A DNA stretch of 64,000 nucleotides from Quillaja saponaria (GCA_029379385.1 CM055617.1:7812001-7876000), one strand, 5' to 3'; positions 1 to 14,998 are shown, counted from the stretch's first letter. The notes: generated by a model not told the origin, from the letters alone. A program made the numbers and translations.

Positions 1-149
1 ACTAAATATTCTAAATCACTCTTAATGTATTAGTCCATTAAATACTCTCATCAATCTTAATTAATTATAAAGTACATTTAATCAGAGCAAAAAATTGAGA
101 AATATTTTGCTTAAATTTTCTTTATTTGTCTTTATCTTTTAAAGTTAAT

Positions 150-535
150 ATTTTGTCTTGGGATTAGCTCGTGGGCTCATTTATGAGCCTATTTTCTAAA
201 ATCTAAAATCAAGCAAAATGGATTCAAATATCAAATATCTTATAGAAAATCTAAGGTGTGTTGTCACTAAACTAAATCTGTTATTGTATTATAATTTTTT
301 AATAAATTTATTTATTATATGTTTATATTACATATTAAAAATATAAATAAATAAATATATTTAATTATTTTAAACGAGTCGGGCTTACGAGTTTTGGAGT
401 CGAGCGTTGCAAAGTTCAAGCTCGGCTCATTTACTAAACAAGCCCTAAAATAAAACCCAAGCTCGAGCAAGCCCTTACCGAGCTTATTCACGAGCTATTC
501 ATGAACAGCTCGGATCATTTGGAGCCCTAACTACT
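150..535. repeat. MITE-like repeat rich in GAGCTCG motifs
   Basis: Between about 150 and 535 the sequence holds inverted runs of the words CGAGCT, AGCTCG and GGCTCAT around an AT-rich core, and ends in GGAGCCCTAA. The same vocabulary fills the 450-bp insertion at 21174-21623, so this is probably a diverged relative of that non-autonomous DNA transposon. I cannot define both termini or a target duplication here, so the boundaries are approximate. Confidence 0.35.
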
Positions 536-3165
536 ATATTTATTTCTCAGTCATCTTATTTTTCTACTCTTACATACCTCTAATGGTTTCCAATACAAAA
601 AAATTCATAAAAATCAACAATAAAATTTAAAAAAAAAATTAAGTGAAGAAAAAGAAATTAATCTTTTTGATATAAAAATTTGAGAAGAAAAAAATTTATG
701 GTATAAAACTAATTTACTTTTTCAAGAAACATATTGGAATGTCAATGAAATGATGATAGGAAAAAACACAAGAAATAACAATCTTTTTCTTTTCTATTTG
801 AAATAACAATCTTTTTCTTTTCTATTTCTTAATATATATATATATATATATTCAACCAAATAAACAATACAAAAGCTATAGAAAAAATTCGGATAAAAAT
901 TACCAAAATTTTAATCTTTGTGATACTTACTATTTATTTGAAAAAAATTAAAGAATCCCTAGAGGAGAAGGAAGGTAGAAGAAATAATAAGAAATGCAAG
1001 TGAGAAAGAGGTGAAAATAAAAAAATAATTATACATAGTAATAATAAATTTTAATGAGATAAGATAAATTAGTGGACTAATATGGTAAGAGATTATTTAG
1101 AGTGTTTGGATATAAGAATAAGAATAAGATTGGGCACTTGTGTGAGTATGTGTGTATAGAATGTTACTCAACAAGAATATGATTCACATATATTAATGAA
1201 TATTTGTTCCGACTCTAAGTTAAATTGTATTTCTATTTATATGGGATTTGAATTTTTTTTTCCGGTACAGCAGATAGTCTAGTTTGGAAAGAGAATGAAC
1301 ATTTACTCATCTCCAAGAAATTAGTGTATCTAATTAAATTATAATTACCTTCTCTTTGTGTCTATTTCTCTTCGTAGATCATTCTCCTGTTTAAATCTAG
1401 ATTCATATTGTGAATTTCTAATAAGAAAGACTCTAGACAAAAATACTTATTGATAAGTCAAATTATTAATCATTGTTTTACATAGCTTGCTTAAGAATAC
1501 AAGGATATAAGTGAGTAAAAGATTAATATAAAGTCAAATTGGACTTGAGGAATAGTTAATAGTTTATTATGATATAACCACCGATTTCATAATTTAATGG
1601 CAACAAAAATTCAATGGAATAGGAGAAAATAAGTTTGAAATTGGAAATTAAGAAATTGACCAATTATTATTGTTTTGAATTAACAAGATAGATAATGTCG
1701 ATGTGTGCACATTGTCATGGCAAGCAAGGCGTGAAGATTCCATTTTTGTCTTTTTCATGACAAAAACATTGGTTGCTCCATCGTTTTATCCTCGTTTCGT
1801 TGGTTTACTCTAGATTATGTAATACAACTGGCATCAACAAAATTAGTTTATATAACCAAAACTAAAGAGAGAAGAAATAAAGTAAAATTGTACATGTATT
1901 AAAAAGACAAAAAAATTTAAATATGAAAAAAAAAAGAAGCAAAAATAAAAATACATAATATTGAGTAAGTCCATAAATCTTGATTTTTGATCAAGTCTTG
2001 AGTTTGAGCATTTATTTCATTAATGTTCATGTTTAATACTCTTAAATATTATTATTTTTCATAAAATAAGACATGATGTTGTAATTTAGAAAAAGAAACA
2101 ATCTATGTTCTCTCTTATAGTATATATTAATTAACCTAATATCGTTATTAGAATATGAGGAATATATTTTATTACTATGAGCCCTCTGTCCCACGCATCT
2201 ATTCAACTGCCATGGTTCATCGGTTCCACCGAAAACTCTTATTTGTTGAAGCGGGGCCATAGAGTTTTCTGCCAAGATTTTTGTTACTTTCTTCTTTTAT
2301 AAACTTTTGCACTAAACGAGATTCAAAAAAAGTGAAAAATAAGACATGATGTTGTAATTTAGAAAAGGAAACAATCTATGTATTCTCGTATAGTATATAT
2401 TGATTAACCTAATATCGTTATTAGGAAACGAGGTATATATTTTTGTGTAGAAATATAATCTAAGTCATAATTACGATACACATTTAGAAATGATAATGAA
2501 TTGGATAAAGTGTAAACAAAATATCTATGAATTCTTATATGGTTCTACATTTTCCTTACTTGTTCTAGTAGTGCTCGTGAATCTTTAAACTAATCAACCT
2601 AAATATAAAATTCCAAATATGAGCCAAAGTGTAAAACGAAATATGGCTGATTATTTACAGTATTATTCTATATTTTTGGGTTTCAGATTACTCCAAAGAA
2701 AATCCTCGTGCTTCAACTGCATTGTTAGCTAACATGAATTTCTTCCACAAGATTTTAACTTCACTTAAAGAATAGGAAAATTTATAAAAACAAACTTATA
2801 TGATCTAAAATTAAATATGCTCAAGGCAATATTATTATGCATGATAATCACTTGATTATCAGCTGTAGTTTGTCTAAAATCCAACTTTAAATTTCATCCC
2901 AGAATAAATTCAATTTTTTTTTTCTTTGTGCAAAGAAAGATCACACACAAACAAGAAAATTGAAATCAATACAAGACTTGCAATTCTTATAGAATTGAGC
3001 CTTTTAATTATATTTTAAATTGTGATTACAAATTCTTGACTTGTACCTCTTTCAAAATAAATAATCACAAGGAAGTTAACTAGAAGAGTCTCAGTATGGA
3101 ATTTTATTGAACAGAACGACCAAACTCATGAAAAAAAATACTATTACATACATCTTGTTAATTTT
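536..3165. other. AT-rich intergenic DNA with one direct repeat
   Basis: I see no gene here. A (TA)n run lies at about 833-852. A roughly 95-bp direct repeat is present: 2062-2156 and 2336-2431 are nearly identical (both begin AATAAGACATGATGTTG) and are about 274 bp apart. Short open frames here are AT-rich noise. The last few hundred bases are 3' of the minus-strand WRKY gene and should hold its 3' UTR. Confidence 0.6.
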
Positions 3166-5287
<2,122 letters not shown>

Positions 5288-5652
5288 TGAAGACTAATTT
5301 TGCAGAATCTCACCCTTTATCTTCTCTCTCTATCTCTCTCTCTCTCTCTCTTTTCTATTCTATTAACATTAATACATACTGCTTTTGAGGTGCACCAAAG
5401 TCAATTCCCTAATCTCAAAGACGTAAATATTATTAGCACACAAAGGACGCATCTAAGATTTGACTTTAAATTGGCACCTTAATTGTAGTCTATCATTTTA
5501 TTATATAAATATTTATGTGACAAATAGATTAGAGGGGTGGAGATGGAAGGGGCACACCCAAGATTTCACACAATTGGAGCACTCCTCAAGAGGTATTTGA
5601 CAACAACAACCCTAGAAAGTCTTTAGTCTTATATTAGTCAACTTAATTGACA
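5288..5652 (-). promoter_or_regulatory. WRKY gene leader and promoter with W-boxes
   Basis: Immediately upstream of the WRKY start codon (to the right, since the gene is on minus) is a CT/GA microsatellite at about 5318-5352, a common plant 5' UTR feature. A TATA-like TTATATAAAT lies near 5500. Three perfect W-box sites (TTGACT) occur: minus strand 5399-5404, plus strand 5460-5465 and minus strand 5636-5641. Extra TTGAC cores lie at 5597 and 5647. This suggests auto- or cross-regulation by WRKY proteins, which is inference from motifs only. Confidence 0.45.
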
Positions 5653-6229
5653 AAGGGTATTGGCCATTATATTGTCCTTTAGGTATAATTATAATTTGAA
5701 ACAGAGCCACAACTACTATCTAGTAGCTAGTGAAAATTAAAGCATACCCTCTTCATCTTTATGACATTAACAGAAACACAGCCTTTGTTATCCTTTTTTA
5801 TTTTTCTAGCACTTTACTATCTTTTATTTATTTATTTAGCGATCAGGTATATCTAGATCAGTTTACACACTTTACTATCCTTTTAAACTATATATAATTA
5901 AACATCTTAACAATTTTTTAAATAATTTCATTCTTAATTACATGTATTCGTGATAATACAAACTTTTCACATATTCAACTCCTATCCTATAAGTTAGTGC
6001 TTTAAACTTTCATCTCGAGGTCTGATACAAGTCTAAAATAATTTACTAAGCTCGAAATTAGAAGAAATTTACAAGTATGAATGAATGCCCTTGTTATGTA
6101 GCTTAAGAGATCAAAAATGGGTTAAAAAGCTAAAAAAAAGAGTTAGAAAATAAAAGGGCAAAATTGGTAACTGCATCTAGCATGGTAGAGCATGATTACC
6201 ATTTTTGAAGATGGAAGACAACCCATATA
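5653..6229. other. AT-rich intergenic DNA
   Basis: I see no gene, RNA or clear repeat in this stretch. It separates the WRKY promoter from the left edge of the segmental duplication. Confidence 0.5.
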
Positions 6230-9200
6230 TATGAATCAAAAATAAAAGAAGGCTTCACTTTTTATATACTAATAAATTAATAGGACAATTAAATAAGATT
6301 CTTTAGTTAATATTAAAGTAACAAAAACTTACTTTATAAACTTATATATTATACATTTCTCCCTGAAGAGGTTGATATATAAATTAATATATAATTAAGA
6401 GTGATAGCAGCTCCTACAATGGAAAATGAGCCCCATACGAAATCCCATAAGGAGATAGAAACCTTGGGATCTGATCTTGAATTTGTTAACTAGAGATAGA
6501 GACCTCATCATCTTCTTCTATATATATATATAAATCACCACTCCTATGTTTATAGTTAATTTATATAGTAAGCTATATTTTTTTTAATTATCCTCTTTAC
6601 CACCTCCCATGTTTACTAATAATATAAGATATTATAATGAAACTTAGGTCATCATCATATATAAATCAGAATCAACCTTTAGTTTTTTTGGTACATTAAA
6701 CCCAAGATTTAGTTGATGATTTATAAATAAATATATAATTCAAAACATATTGACGAAATACATGATGATTTATAAGTTAATATATTATTAACTGTAAATC
6801 TTTGGATAGATCAACGGTTTATAAATTAATATATTTTATAAAAATAGTGAGATCTATTCCCAACTTATGGAAAGAAAAAAAAATTTAATTAAGTTGTCCC
6901 AAACCCACATCCTACCTCAGCCCACCTCACCTCACAACCCAAAGGCTAGCTAGTTGCTTTTTCATGTGATCACTACTTTATAATAATGTATATAAAAGTC
7001 TTACATATCTATAATTTAATTAAATCCTTCAAAATTTCAACTCTTTAAGATGTAAATTAGTTAATATAATATACTAAAATTTCTACAAGTAACATCATCA
7101 ATTGCAATCAAAAGCATTGACCAATCTGAGTTCTCACGGGTGAGTTTAATTTTGTTGATAATTTATATTTTAAAAATATATTTTTCTTACAAAATTTTGT
7201 CCAACCCAAATGAAATGAAAAATATCATGGAAAGGGTCAATATATTTACATATCATTTTCTAAAGAGTTTTGTTTACACTAATTATAATTTATGTTTCAA
7301 ACTCTAATTTCATTAAATTTATAAGATGAGTCACAAATTATTTATAATTATATATTTAATTGTCAAAAATCAAACTTCTATAAATCAAGTAAAAATAAAT
7401 TAGTATCTCGTAATTTTTTTTAGCATGAAGTGTGTTGAATTTATAAATTATACAACACGATAAATTTTTTCTCTCTTCTCATAAACTTCAGTTCAGATAA
7501 AGATAAGATACTTTTAAATTAATTTGGAATGACAACAAAGACTTTATAATTAGTTGAACAAATGAACATCTTCAAAACTCTTTTGGACATATAGAAATTT
7601 TTAAGCTACTAATATGTTTAAGATTGAATGTAAGAAATAATTGATTCTAATAAATATAAAATATAAAATATAAACAAAAGAAAGAAGCCAAACACGAGGA
7701 ATGGCTGCGGCGCCGCTTGCTGATCTATAGTAAGGTCACATACGCACGAGGGAACGTTAATTATTTGATGTATTATTAATGAAAGGGTAGACTTAAATGC
7801 CTCACATGTTAACTAACTTGTTTATATCAAAAGACTTCACCGGATTTGATGGAGACCCAACCCAATTCACTCGTCTCTTTATTATGTAATGTTAGCTGGA
7901 TCTTATAACTAATTATTAGTATAACTTTTATTGGTTTTATGTGTTCAAATCTCTTTTATAAGTTTCGGTATAGATGACAAATATATTTGATCTAATCAAA
8001 AAAGTAAATTAATTGAAGTGCATATAAACGATAATCGAACCTACAACCTAAGGTGGGGTAGAGTGTAATAATCTTTGATATCATGATGCTTAAATTATGC
8101 TTTGATTGGAAGAACTTGAAAATTTAATAAAAATTTCTTTTTTATATGTAGTGTCTTATACTATCATGCTTCACATTTACATAAGAAGTGAAAATCTTAA
8201 ATGCAACCCCTTAAGTCATTTATTTATCTTTAACAAATCATTATATATGCAAGTTGATTAGTAGATTAAATAGTTAGGGTTTATTTCTCTCAATATATAA
8301 TTAGTTAATCTAAAGTTCTAAATATATATATATATTTTTAACAACAAAGCGAAACTTGAGATTATAAATATTCATTCAAATGTTAGGTTTTATATTTTAA
8401 AAATACTAAAACAATAAATGTTATATATTAAAATAAAATCACATAATGAGTTCATATTAATTATATTATTAAGCCTAAGATCGAAATACAACTCAATTTC
8501 ACACAATTGGATGACAGCATTGACTCTTGAAGCCTCTTCTAATGGAAGCCTCAATCGAGGAAAGTTCCTAAGACCTTTGTCTAACGGGGAAATTTTAGTT
8601 ATATAAATAATTATATATATATATATATATAATATATATTATTAATTAATTTACTTGCAAAAGTCAGAGTATTGAAGCCATTGATATATTGTTTTTCCTC
8701 TCATTCTGGATTTTCTAAAGATCTTACTTACTCCCAAAAGAAATTAAACAAATCAAAGAATTCTTATCCACATAATTAATATTTTTTCTCTCTCCAACTT
8801 AATCCCATAGAACTTGTTATTTTATAATTTTACCTAGTTAGATTCAATTTAAACCGATCCATTTATTTTATTAATTACTTGTTAAATTAAAATATAATAT
8901 CATAATTGTTTCAATTTATTAATAAGTTGAATTAGTTCTGTGCCTTTCACTCTTATGAATGAAACCCATATATACCATGAGAACATGGTGTGGTTAACTA
9001 ATCACTTTCAACACGATAACCAAGTAATAACTTCAAAATCCTGAAAAAAATAAAATAAAATACCATGCAGATCTATGTGGAAGTTTTTTATTTTTATTTT
9101 TTATTTATTTAAATTAGAAACGAATCCTTGAGATCATGCCAAACACATTGCTGGAGTCAACACTGTTTTTGTGATACCATTTTAAACTATAAAAAGGCAT

Positions 9201-9376
9201 TAACACATATATAAGACTCAATTAAATTCCATTACATCCATTAGCTAGGCTTCGATTAAATTCTAATTAAAATTAAAAATTAGACCTTATATATTAATTT
9301 CTAAATATTTTATTATAGTAGGTCATATATCATTAAAAAGTACACACAATTAACGTTGATACAGAGTAGCTTTTAC

Positions 9377-9408
<32 letters not shown>

Positions 9409-12400
9409 TTTATCAAACATGTTTTAAGAATTTTGAACAAGAATACATTATTGAATCTTAATTTGAAGCTTAAACCATGAAATAAAATGAATAGAATTTT
9501 ATTTTCATTCTATATTCCACTTCTTTCATTTTCTTTTCCCAAACGAGAGGATGAAGTAACAATCTCACAAAAGGAAAAAATAATAATTTATTCCCAATCC
9601 AGGGAGAAATCCAAATACACTAGCAAGTAGCAACCAAAACATTTTTGTATTATGTACACTTTTCTAAGAACATAGAAATCTTCTTTGTAATATAAAGACC
9701 TTGTCTGCTTCCTAATGGAAGTTACCAAGTATTCCAGAAAGCTTGTCATATATAAGCAGGAATTTTGTTAAGGAAAGGTTTCTAACTTATAATGCCCCCT
9801 AAATGAGAAAACAATGTCAGGGAGACATGAAACTTTCTAACATGAACCAATACTACATGACAAGTTTTGCTTGCGATTGGTAACTGTGGAGGAACAACTA
9901 CAAGGATTAAATTTTTTTTTTTTTTTTTACTATCTGTAATGTAAAAATTGGAATAATATTCTATATATTTCAATCATAAATTTTACATGGTTTTGTCAGT
10001 ATTTGTAATAAATTTTATTATGTCATTAAATATTTCTCAGATCCGCCACTATCTATATATGTATTAGTATGACCGTGTGTTGAGGTAAGAATTTATTTAG
10101 GAATTTGGAGGGAGAGGAGAAGAGAGACGATGGAGGAGTAGAGAGAAAATAAAAAGATAATATACATGTCTTGTTTAAATTCAAGGTAAGGGAAGAGGAA
10201 GAAAAATATAGTATTACATATTTTTACAATTATATTCTTAAAATATTTTATTTAAGTATTAGTAGGTATTTAGTAAAAAATGATAAGAGTAAATTAGAAA
10301 CAAATATTATCATGTAACTTCTTTTTCTATCCAAATTCTCTCAATTTAGAAAAATTAAAAAAAAAAATAGATTTAGGAAAAATTTAGAGTAGTAAATGTA
10401 ACCTTATACTTCTTCTCCCCTCATTTCCTTTCATCCAAATAGATCATAAGTTTCTTCTTCCCCTCATTTCTTTTCATCCAAATAGATCATAAGTAATATT
10501 AGGTTGCGCTCGAATGCATAAAATTAGAATTAGATTTGAAATTGAAAAACCAATTTCAATTATATTAGAATTGGAAATGGTTAGAATTACAATTTATGAG
10601 TTTAGATCACAAGATAGAATTACAATCAGAATTATGCTTTAAGTACTTGGTCGTCATCTCCAGAAAGTTCCAATGGTGGTTATCATCGTCTTCGATGAGT
10701 TTTGATGGTAGATGTTGCCATCTCTGAAGGTCTTGGTGGTGGATGAGGTCTTTTCCAGCCAATTTCAACGGCAGTTCTCATTATCTCCTACGGATTTAGA
10801 TGATGGCTGTAGTGGTTTTTGACGAATTCCAATGGTGGTTTTTGTCTCCTCTAACAGGTCCCACTGGTAGTTGTTGTACTCTCTAAAGGAACATGAAATG
10901 ATGACGAGTCTTGAAAATGGTATTCGTCATTGTATATAGCGAGACGACAACTTTGGACGAGGTTCCAATAGGTAACAACCAGCTATAGTTGCCAATAGAC
11001 TAGGTCAAGTCAAATATCTGACCAAATCCGATACTAGTGGATTAGATAATATTCAAGTTGTTGGATCAATTTCTCAACTCGAATCGGATCATGATCCATA
11101 GATTATTAGATAGGGTCAGATTCATCCATAATCTATTACTCAAAAATAATTAAGATTGTTTACATTTGTTGACTTGATGTATGTACAACGCTATATAATA
11201 AAATAATTTAGAATAATATCAAGAGTTGACAAAATAAATTATTAACTTATATAGTAATCTAATTTTTTTGATTAATTATATACTTAAATAGTTGTTATAG
11301 TTGTACATAAGAAAATTTGCTAAAAAATAGACATTATTATCTATCATTATCTATTGAACTTTAGATAATTTACTAAAATTAAGTTTTCAAAATAAATTGA
11401 TTAGTTTATTTTTGATTTACGGTTAGCTTCCATTTTAACTAATGTAAAAATTTGAAAGCATGAATAATTTTTTATTTTGAAAAAAATAAAATAAAATAAG
11501 GATGAATTGGATCTATCCATCATGATCCATGTATTAGATTTGGATGGATTAGATCAAATTCAATGCTTATGTTATCTTTTACTTGTATTTTCTAGTTGTA
11601 ATAATTTATTTATTTTTGGATTAGACCTAATTATCAAAAAGGAAAAGAAAGAAAGTAAATATATATATATATATATAAAACCAGATTGGGTCGGGTCATG
11701 GAGACTTGATCCATAGATCAATTTATCTTGGATTTTGTATGATCCATACACCTTTGAATCAAACATTGGATCGAGTCAAGTCTAATGCGATTTATTGCCT
11801 TTTATACAATTAGTGGCTAGTGAAAGAGGTTTTCGATAGATGCAGGTGACCAGTGATATAGCATGAATGTGTCATAACTAAGTGTTGTCAATCATACATA
11901 TAATTAATTTAGGATAAAAATTATTAGTACCTGTAGTTTTTAAGATCTACCTATAAAAATTGAAAATGATGTTTTATAATATATAAATATTTCTGAATTC
12001 TATTTCAATTTTAAAGTCTTCGTCAAACTAAAAAAAAAAAAAAAATGAAATTAGATCCTCTGGGACTTCGCAGGGGTGGGTTTTCATGGTGCTGATCCAC
12101 ACAACTTTGCAGCTAATGGGTCACGCCAGTTGGGCTTTGTTCGACCCGTATTTATTTACTCTCTTCTTCTTCGTTTCTATGTTCTATGGCTTTTTCTGTG
12201 AAAGCAGTACCTGAAAGAATTTTCTTATATTTTACTTGTTTATTTACGAATATAACCTAATAAAGGGAGGTTGTTATCAAGAAAATTTCAGAAAAAAGAA
12301 TATGCAAATAAAGAATCTAAACTAGAATGTTGAGAGATGAACCAATAGAAATCAAATAAAGATATTTCAGTATGGATGCATAGCATGATGTATGTTTTAG

Positions 12401-12597
12401 GTCCCAAGAAAAGAAACATTCCTGGTGGAAGTGACAATGAAGATGACGAGGATGTTGAAGATATCAATGTCGGTGAGGAATGCATGATGGATGATGTACT
12501 GGATAATGATAATACCAGTAGGAGGGATGATGAAACAAGTAAGTTGGAAGCAGGTAACACCAGGGCAGATGCTGAGAATGTGGACCAACAGTGATTC
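6230..12597. repeat. Segmental duplication, copy A
   Basis: From the word GAATCAAAAATAAAAG near 6233 this region runs collinear with 18955 onward, interrupted by many indels. Landmarks: 6240-6500 matches 18963-19220; 7683-7860 matches 20452-20620; 8430-8810 matches 21690-22030; 9500-9960 matches 23025-23510; 10500-10760 matches 24155-24420; 11830-11990 matches 24690-24870. Copy A ends at the pinin stop codon. It lacks the MITE-like insertion found in copy B at 21174 and has its own 45-bp tandem duplication at about 10408-10495. Apart from the pinin remnant at its right end I recognise no gene. (TA)n runs occur at about 8613-8632 and 9380-9408. Confidence 0.85.
12050..12597 (+). pseudogene. 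Pinin-like pseudogene remnant, three fused fragments
   Basis: This is a heavily deleted relative of the pinin-like pseudogene at 25647-29717. Three blocks are visible by direct comparison: 12050-12243 matches exon 2 and following intron at 25845-26035; about 12241-12401 matches intron sequence at 27193-27355; 12402-12597 matches the last coding exon at 29524-29717. Promoter, exon 1 and exons 3 to 9 are gone. The surviving end encodes the acidic tail with GGSDNEDDEDVEDI and stops at 12594. A 72-codon frame (12376-12594) stays open across the last junction but begins in former intron sequence, so it is unlikely to make a meaningful product. Confidence 0.85.
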
Positions 12598-12684
12598 AAA
12601 TGTATACATAATAAAGAATTTTATTTATATTTCTTACGATTAGATAGTGTCCATAAATCTCATGATAGGTATCCAAAGATTTTT

Positions 12685-12846
12685 AATGAACTAAAATAAA
12701 TATTGAGTTCTTACCAATTATTCAATTAAGCCTAAGATCGGAATACAACTCAATTTCACACAATTGGATGGCGGCTTTGACTCTTGAAGCCAGTTCTAAA
12801 GGAAGCCTCGATCGAAGAAAGTTCCTAAGACCTTTGCATTTTAGTG

Positions 12847-12913
<67 letters not shown>

Positions 12914-13075
12914 GTTAATAAATATATTAATTTACTTGCAAAAATCAGAGCATTGAAGCCATTGATATATTGTTTTTCTCTCATTCTGGATATTCTAATG
13001 ATCTTACTCCCAAAAGAAAGTAAACAAATGAAAGAATTCTTATCCTCATATAGAATTAATTAATATTTTTTCTCC
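12685..13075. repeat. Third copy of a duplicated segment
   Basis: Beginning near AATATTGAGTTC and TAAGCCTAAGATCG, this block repeats sequence also found at about 8430-8810 and 21690-22030, through to the words ATCTTACT and AAAGAATTCTTATCC. It lies immediately after the pinin remnant of copy A, so the same module occurs twice within 4.3 kb. A long (TA)n tract at about 12848-12910 sits where the other copies have a shorter one. All three copies share a small reading frame containing ALTLE, but copy B has an indel in it, so I do not call a gene. Confidence 0.8.
12848..12910. repeat. (TA)n microsatellite
   Basis: About 63 bp of uninterrupted alternating T and A. Homologous positions in the other two copies (about 8613-8632 and 21835-21853) hold much shorter runs, so it has expanded after duplication or was of variable length. 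Confidence 0.9.
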
Positions 13076-14797
13076 ACAGAGCCTGTTTGGTACATGTTTC
13101 AACACCTCCGATTGCAAATTAAGTGAGTTTGGGTTCTTAATCTGTAAATTGAATCAATCGCAATATGATCTAATCTGAACCAAATCAACAATTTGTACAA
13201 ATTTACGAAAATAAGATTGCATTCTCTCAGCATACAAATAGACCAACTTATTCTTAAAATTTTATTATTATTACACTTTTTAATCCTAGGCTCAAATTTT
13301 ATTTTTAATGATAATTATCTATTTATATAAGTTAATTCAAAACAAAATTATCCCTATTTAAATCTAATAAAAATATAAAATTTGAAATTCCACTCAAATA
13401 TAAATATATTTTAAATAGTGTTAGATAATCTCATTTATTATTATTATTTTTTGTATTTAAAGTTTATTGTAAAGCCACATTTTGGTCAAAATAAAAAAAA
13501 TATTATTATAATAAAAAAAATTTGAATAGAAAAATTAAATTTTATTTAATTTTAAAGAATAATTTTTTTTGGTAAGTAAAAATAATAATATTTTACACAA
13601 TATGTGGTGATAAGTATAAATTTAGAGTAATGTCACCTACAGAATTTGAGGTTTAGATGGGTTAAAATTTATCGGAGAAGGTTCTGTATGGAAGATCGAG
13701 ATTCTACGAGAATGCTGACGTGGATAAATAGAACAGTGGCAGTTCAAAGACATGGTGTGAAGGGTGAATATGATTGGTTGGGATTTGTTTGGATATATCG
13801 GTTTATACGCCTTCAATCTAGGCAGGCCGAAGATCCAAAAACGGTGTCTCTAGATTTTGACAAAATATAGCAAACGGTGTCGTTAAATTTTGACAAAATA
13901 TAGCAAATAAATATCGGTTTATAAGCCTTCAATCTAAGCAGGCCGAAGATTCAAAAACTGTGTTGCTAAATTTTGACAAAATATAGCAAACGGTGTTGTT
14001 AAATTTTGACAAAATATGATAAATAAATAATGGCATTGACTCTTTAATCGAATATCTTCAATTTGTTAGACTAACTTGATAACCAATTACAACACAGCAC
14101 CTTTTGTGAAAAATTTTCAATAATTATTTTTAATATCTCTTTAGTAGATGGATAAAGCCTAAATTTTGGGTCCCAAGGAAAGTTGGCTTTTTTACCGCAT
14201 TATTTTGAGTACTGAGAATTTTCTTTCAAAAAAAATACTATAATATACAGTTCTTTAAGGTAAATCCATTTTTGCATCGTTTTACCCAACTATACAAAAA
14301 TTCGTTTGTTTTTTTTTTTGTTTATGGAGAAAATTTTCCACTGCTTTTTTTGTCTTACCTTTTTACCCCTTTCTGAAATCGTTAAAGATTTGATCTTTAT
14401 TATTATTTATGGGGCAAAAGTATCACAATGGTGCAAGAAATTCCTAGATATAATTAAACAAGAGATTCTACCCTGGCTATCACTGTTAGAAATGCTCCGA
14501 CTTGCCACAGCTCACAGAGGATGGCGTGAGTTATTAAGAAATCAGGCATTAAGTGATTAACAAATCCTAAAGGGAAAGAAATGTTATCTTTTCTTCACAT
14601 TCAATTATTAATGCTATTCGAGAAGATAATGGAACTGTGCAGCAAATTATTGTTCCGTATCAGGATGGTATTCCAGTTAGGTTTCCAAGGTCCATTTTGG
14701 ATGGGTTAGTAGTTTTTATCAACCATGATTCACTACTGGTAATGAATATTGTTTTTGGAGTTTGAGGTAGGCATATTCTGGTTCTGCTAATGCTGAG
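13076..14797. other. Intergenic DNA between duplication and retroelement
   Basis: No gene recognised. Small open frames at 13646-13870 and 14306-14560 have no motif I can identify. The stretch around 14560-14770 looks like decayed coding sequence, for example NAIREDNG, but is too short and broken to name. It contains the 116-bp tandem repeat listed separately. Confidence 0.5.
13799..14030. repeat. 116-bp tandem repeat, two copies
   Basis: 13799-13914 and 13915-14030 are direct tandem copies with about 90 percent identity by eye. Both start CGGTTTATA and carry CAGGCCGAAGAT. Within each copy a shorter unit around AAATTTTGACAAAATATAGC is itself repeated twice, so this is a nested tandem repeat. 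Confidence 0.85.
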
Positions 14798-14989
14798 TGT
14801 CACGGTCTTGGAAAATTCCAACACTTTCGTGCAGCACTTACACACTCAAGCCCCGTGTTAGAACGCTAAGCCAACCTTAACCTTCACTCAAACTCAAGGA
14901 AAGGAAAGCACACTAACTCTTTATTAAACTCTCAAACTTCTTACAACGTGCTTGATTGCATGATTGACCTATAAATGAGCATTCTACTT

Positions 14990-14998
14990 CTATTTATA
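14990..14998 (-). promoter_or_regulatory. TATA box in the LTR promoter
   Basis: On the minus strand the sequence reads TATAAATAG, a strong plant TATA box. It lies 55 bp or more downstream (minus-strand sense) of the heat-shock-like array, the right order for an inducible LTR promoter. Confidence 0.55.

Noticed and set aside
2042..2275. 77-codon minus-strand frame
   Set aside because: Overlaps a local direct repeat and has AT-rich low-complexity translation without motifs.
14560..14780. Coding-like stretch with NAIREDNG resembling the linker before LINE reverse transcriptase
   Set aside because: Only a few residues match, stops occur in all frames, and no catalytic motif follows before the LTR starts.
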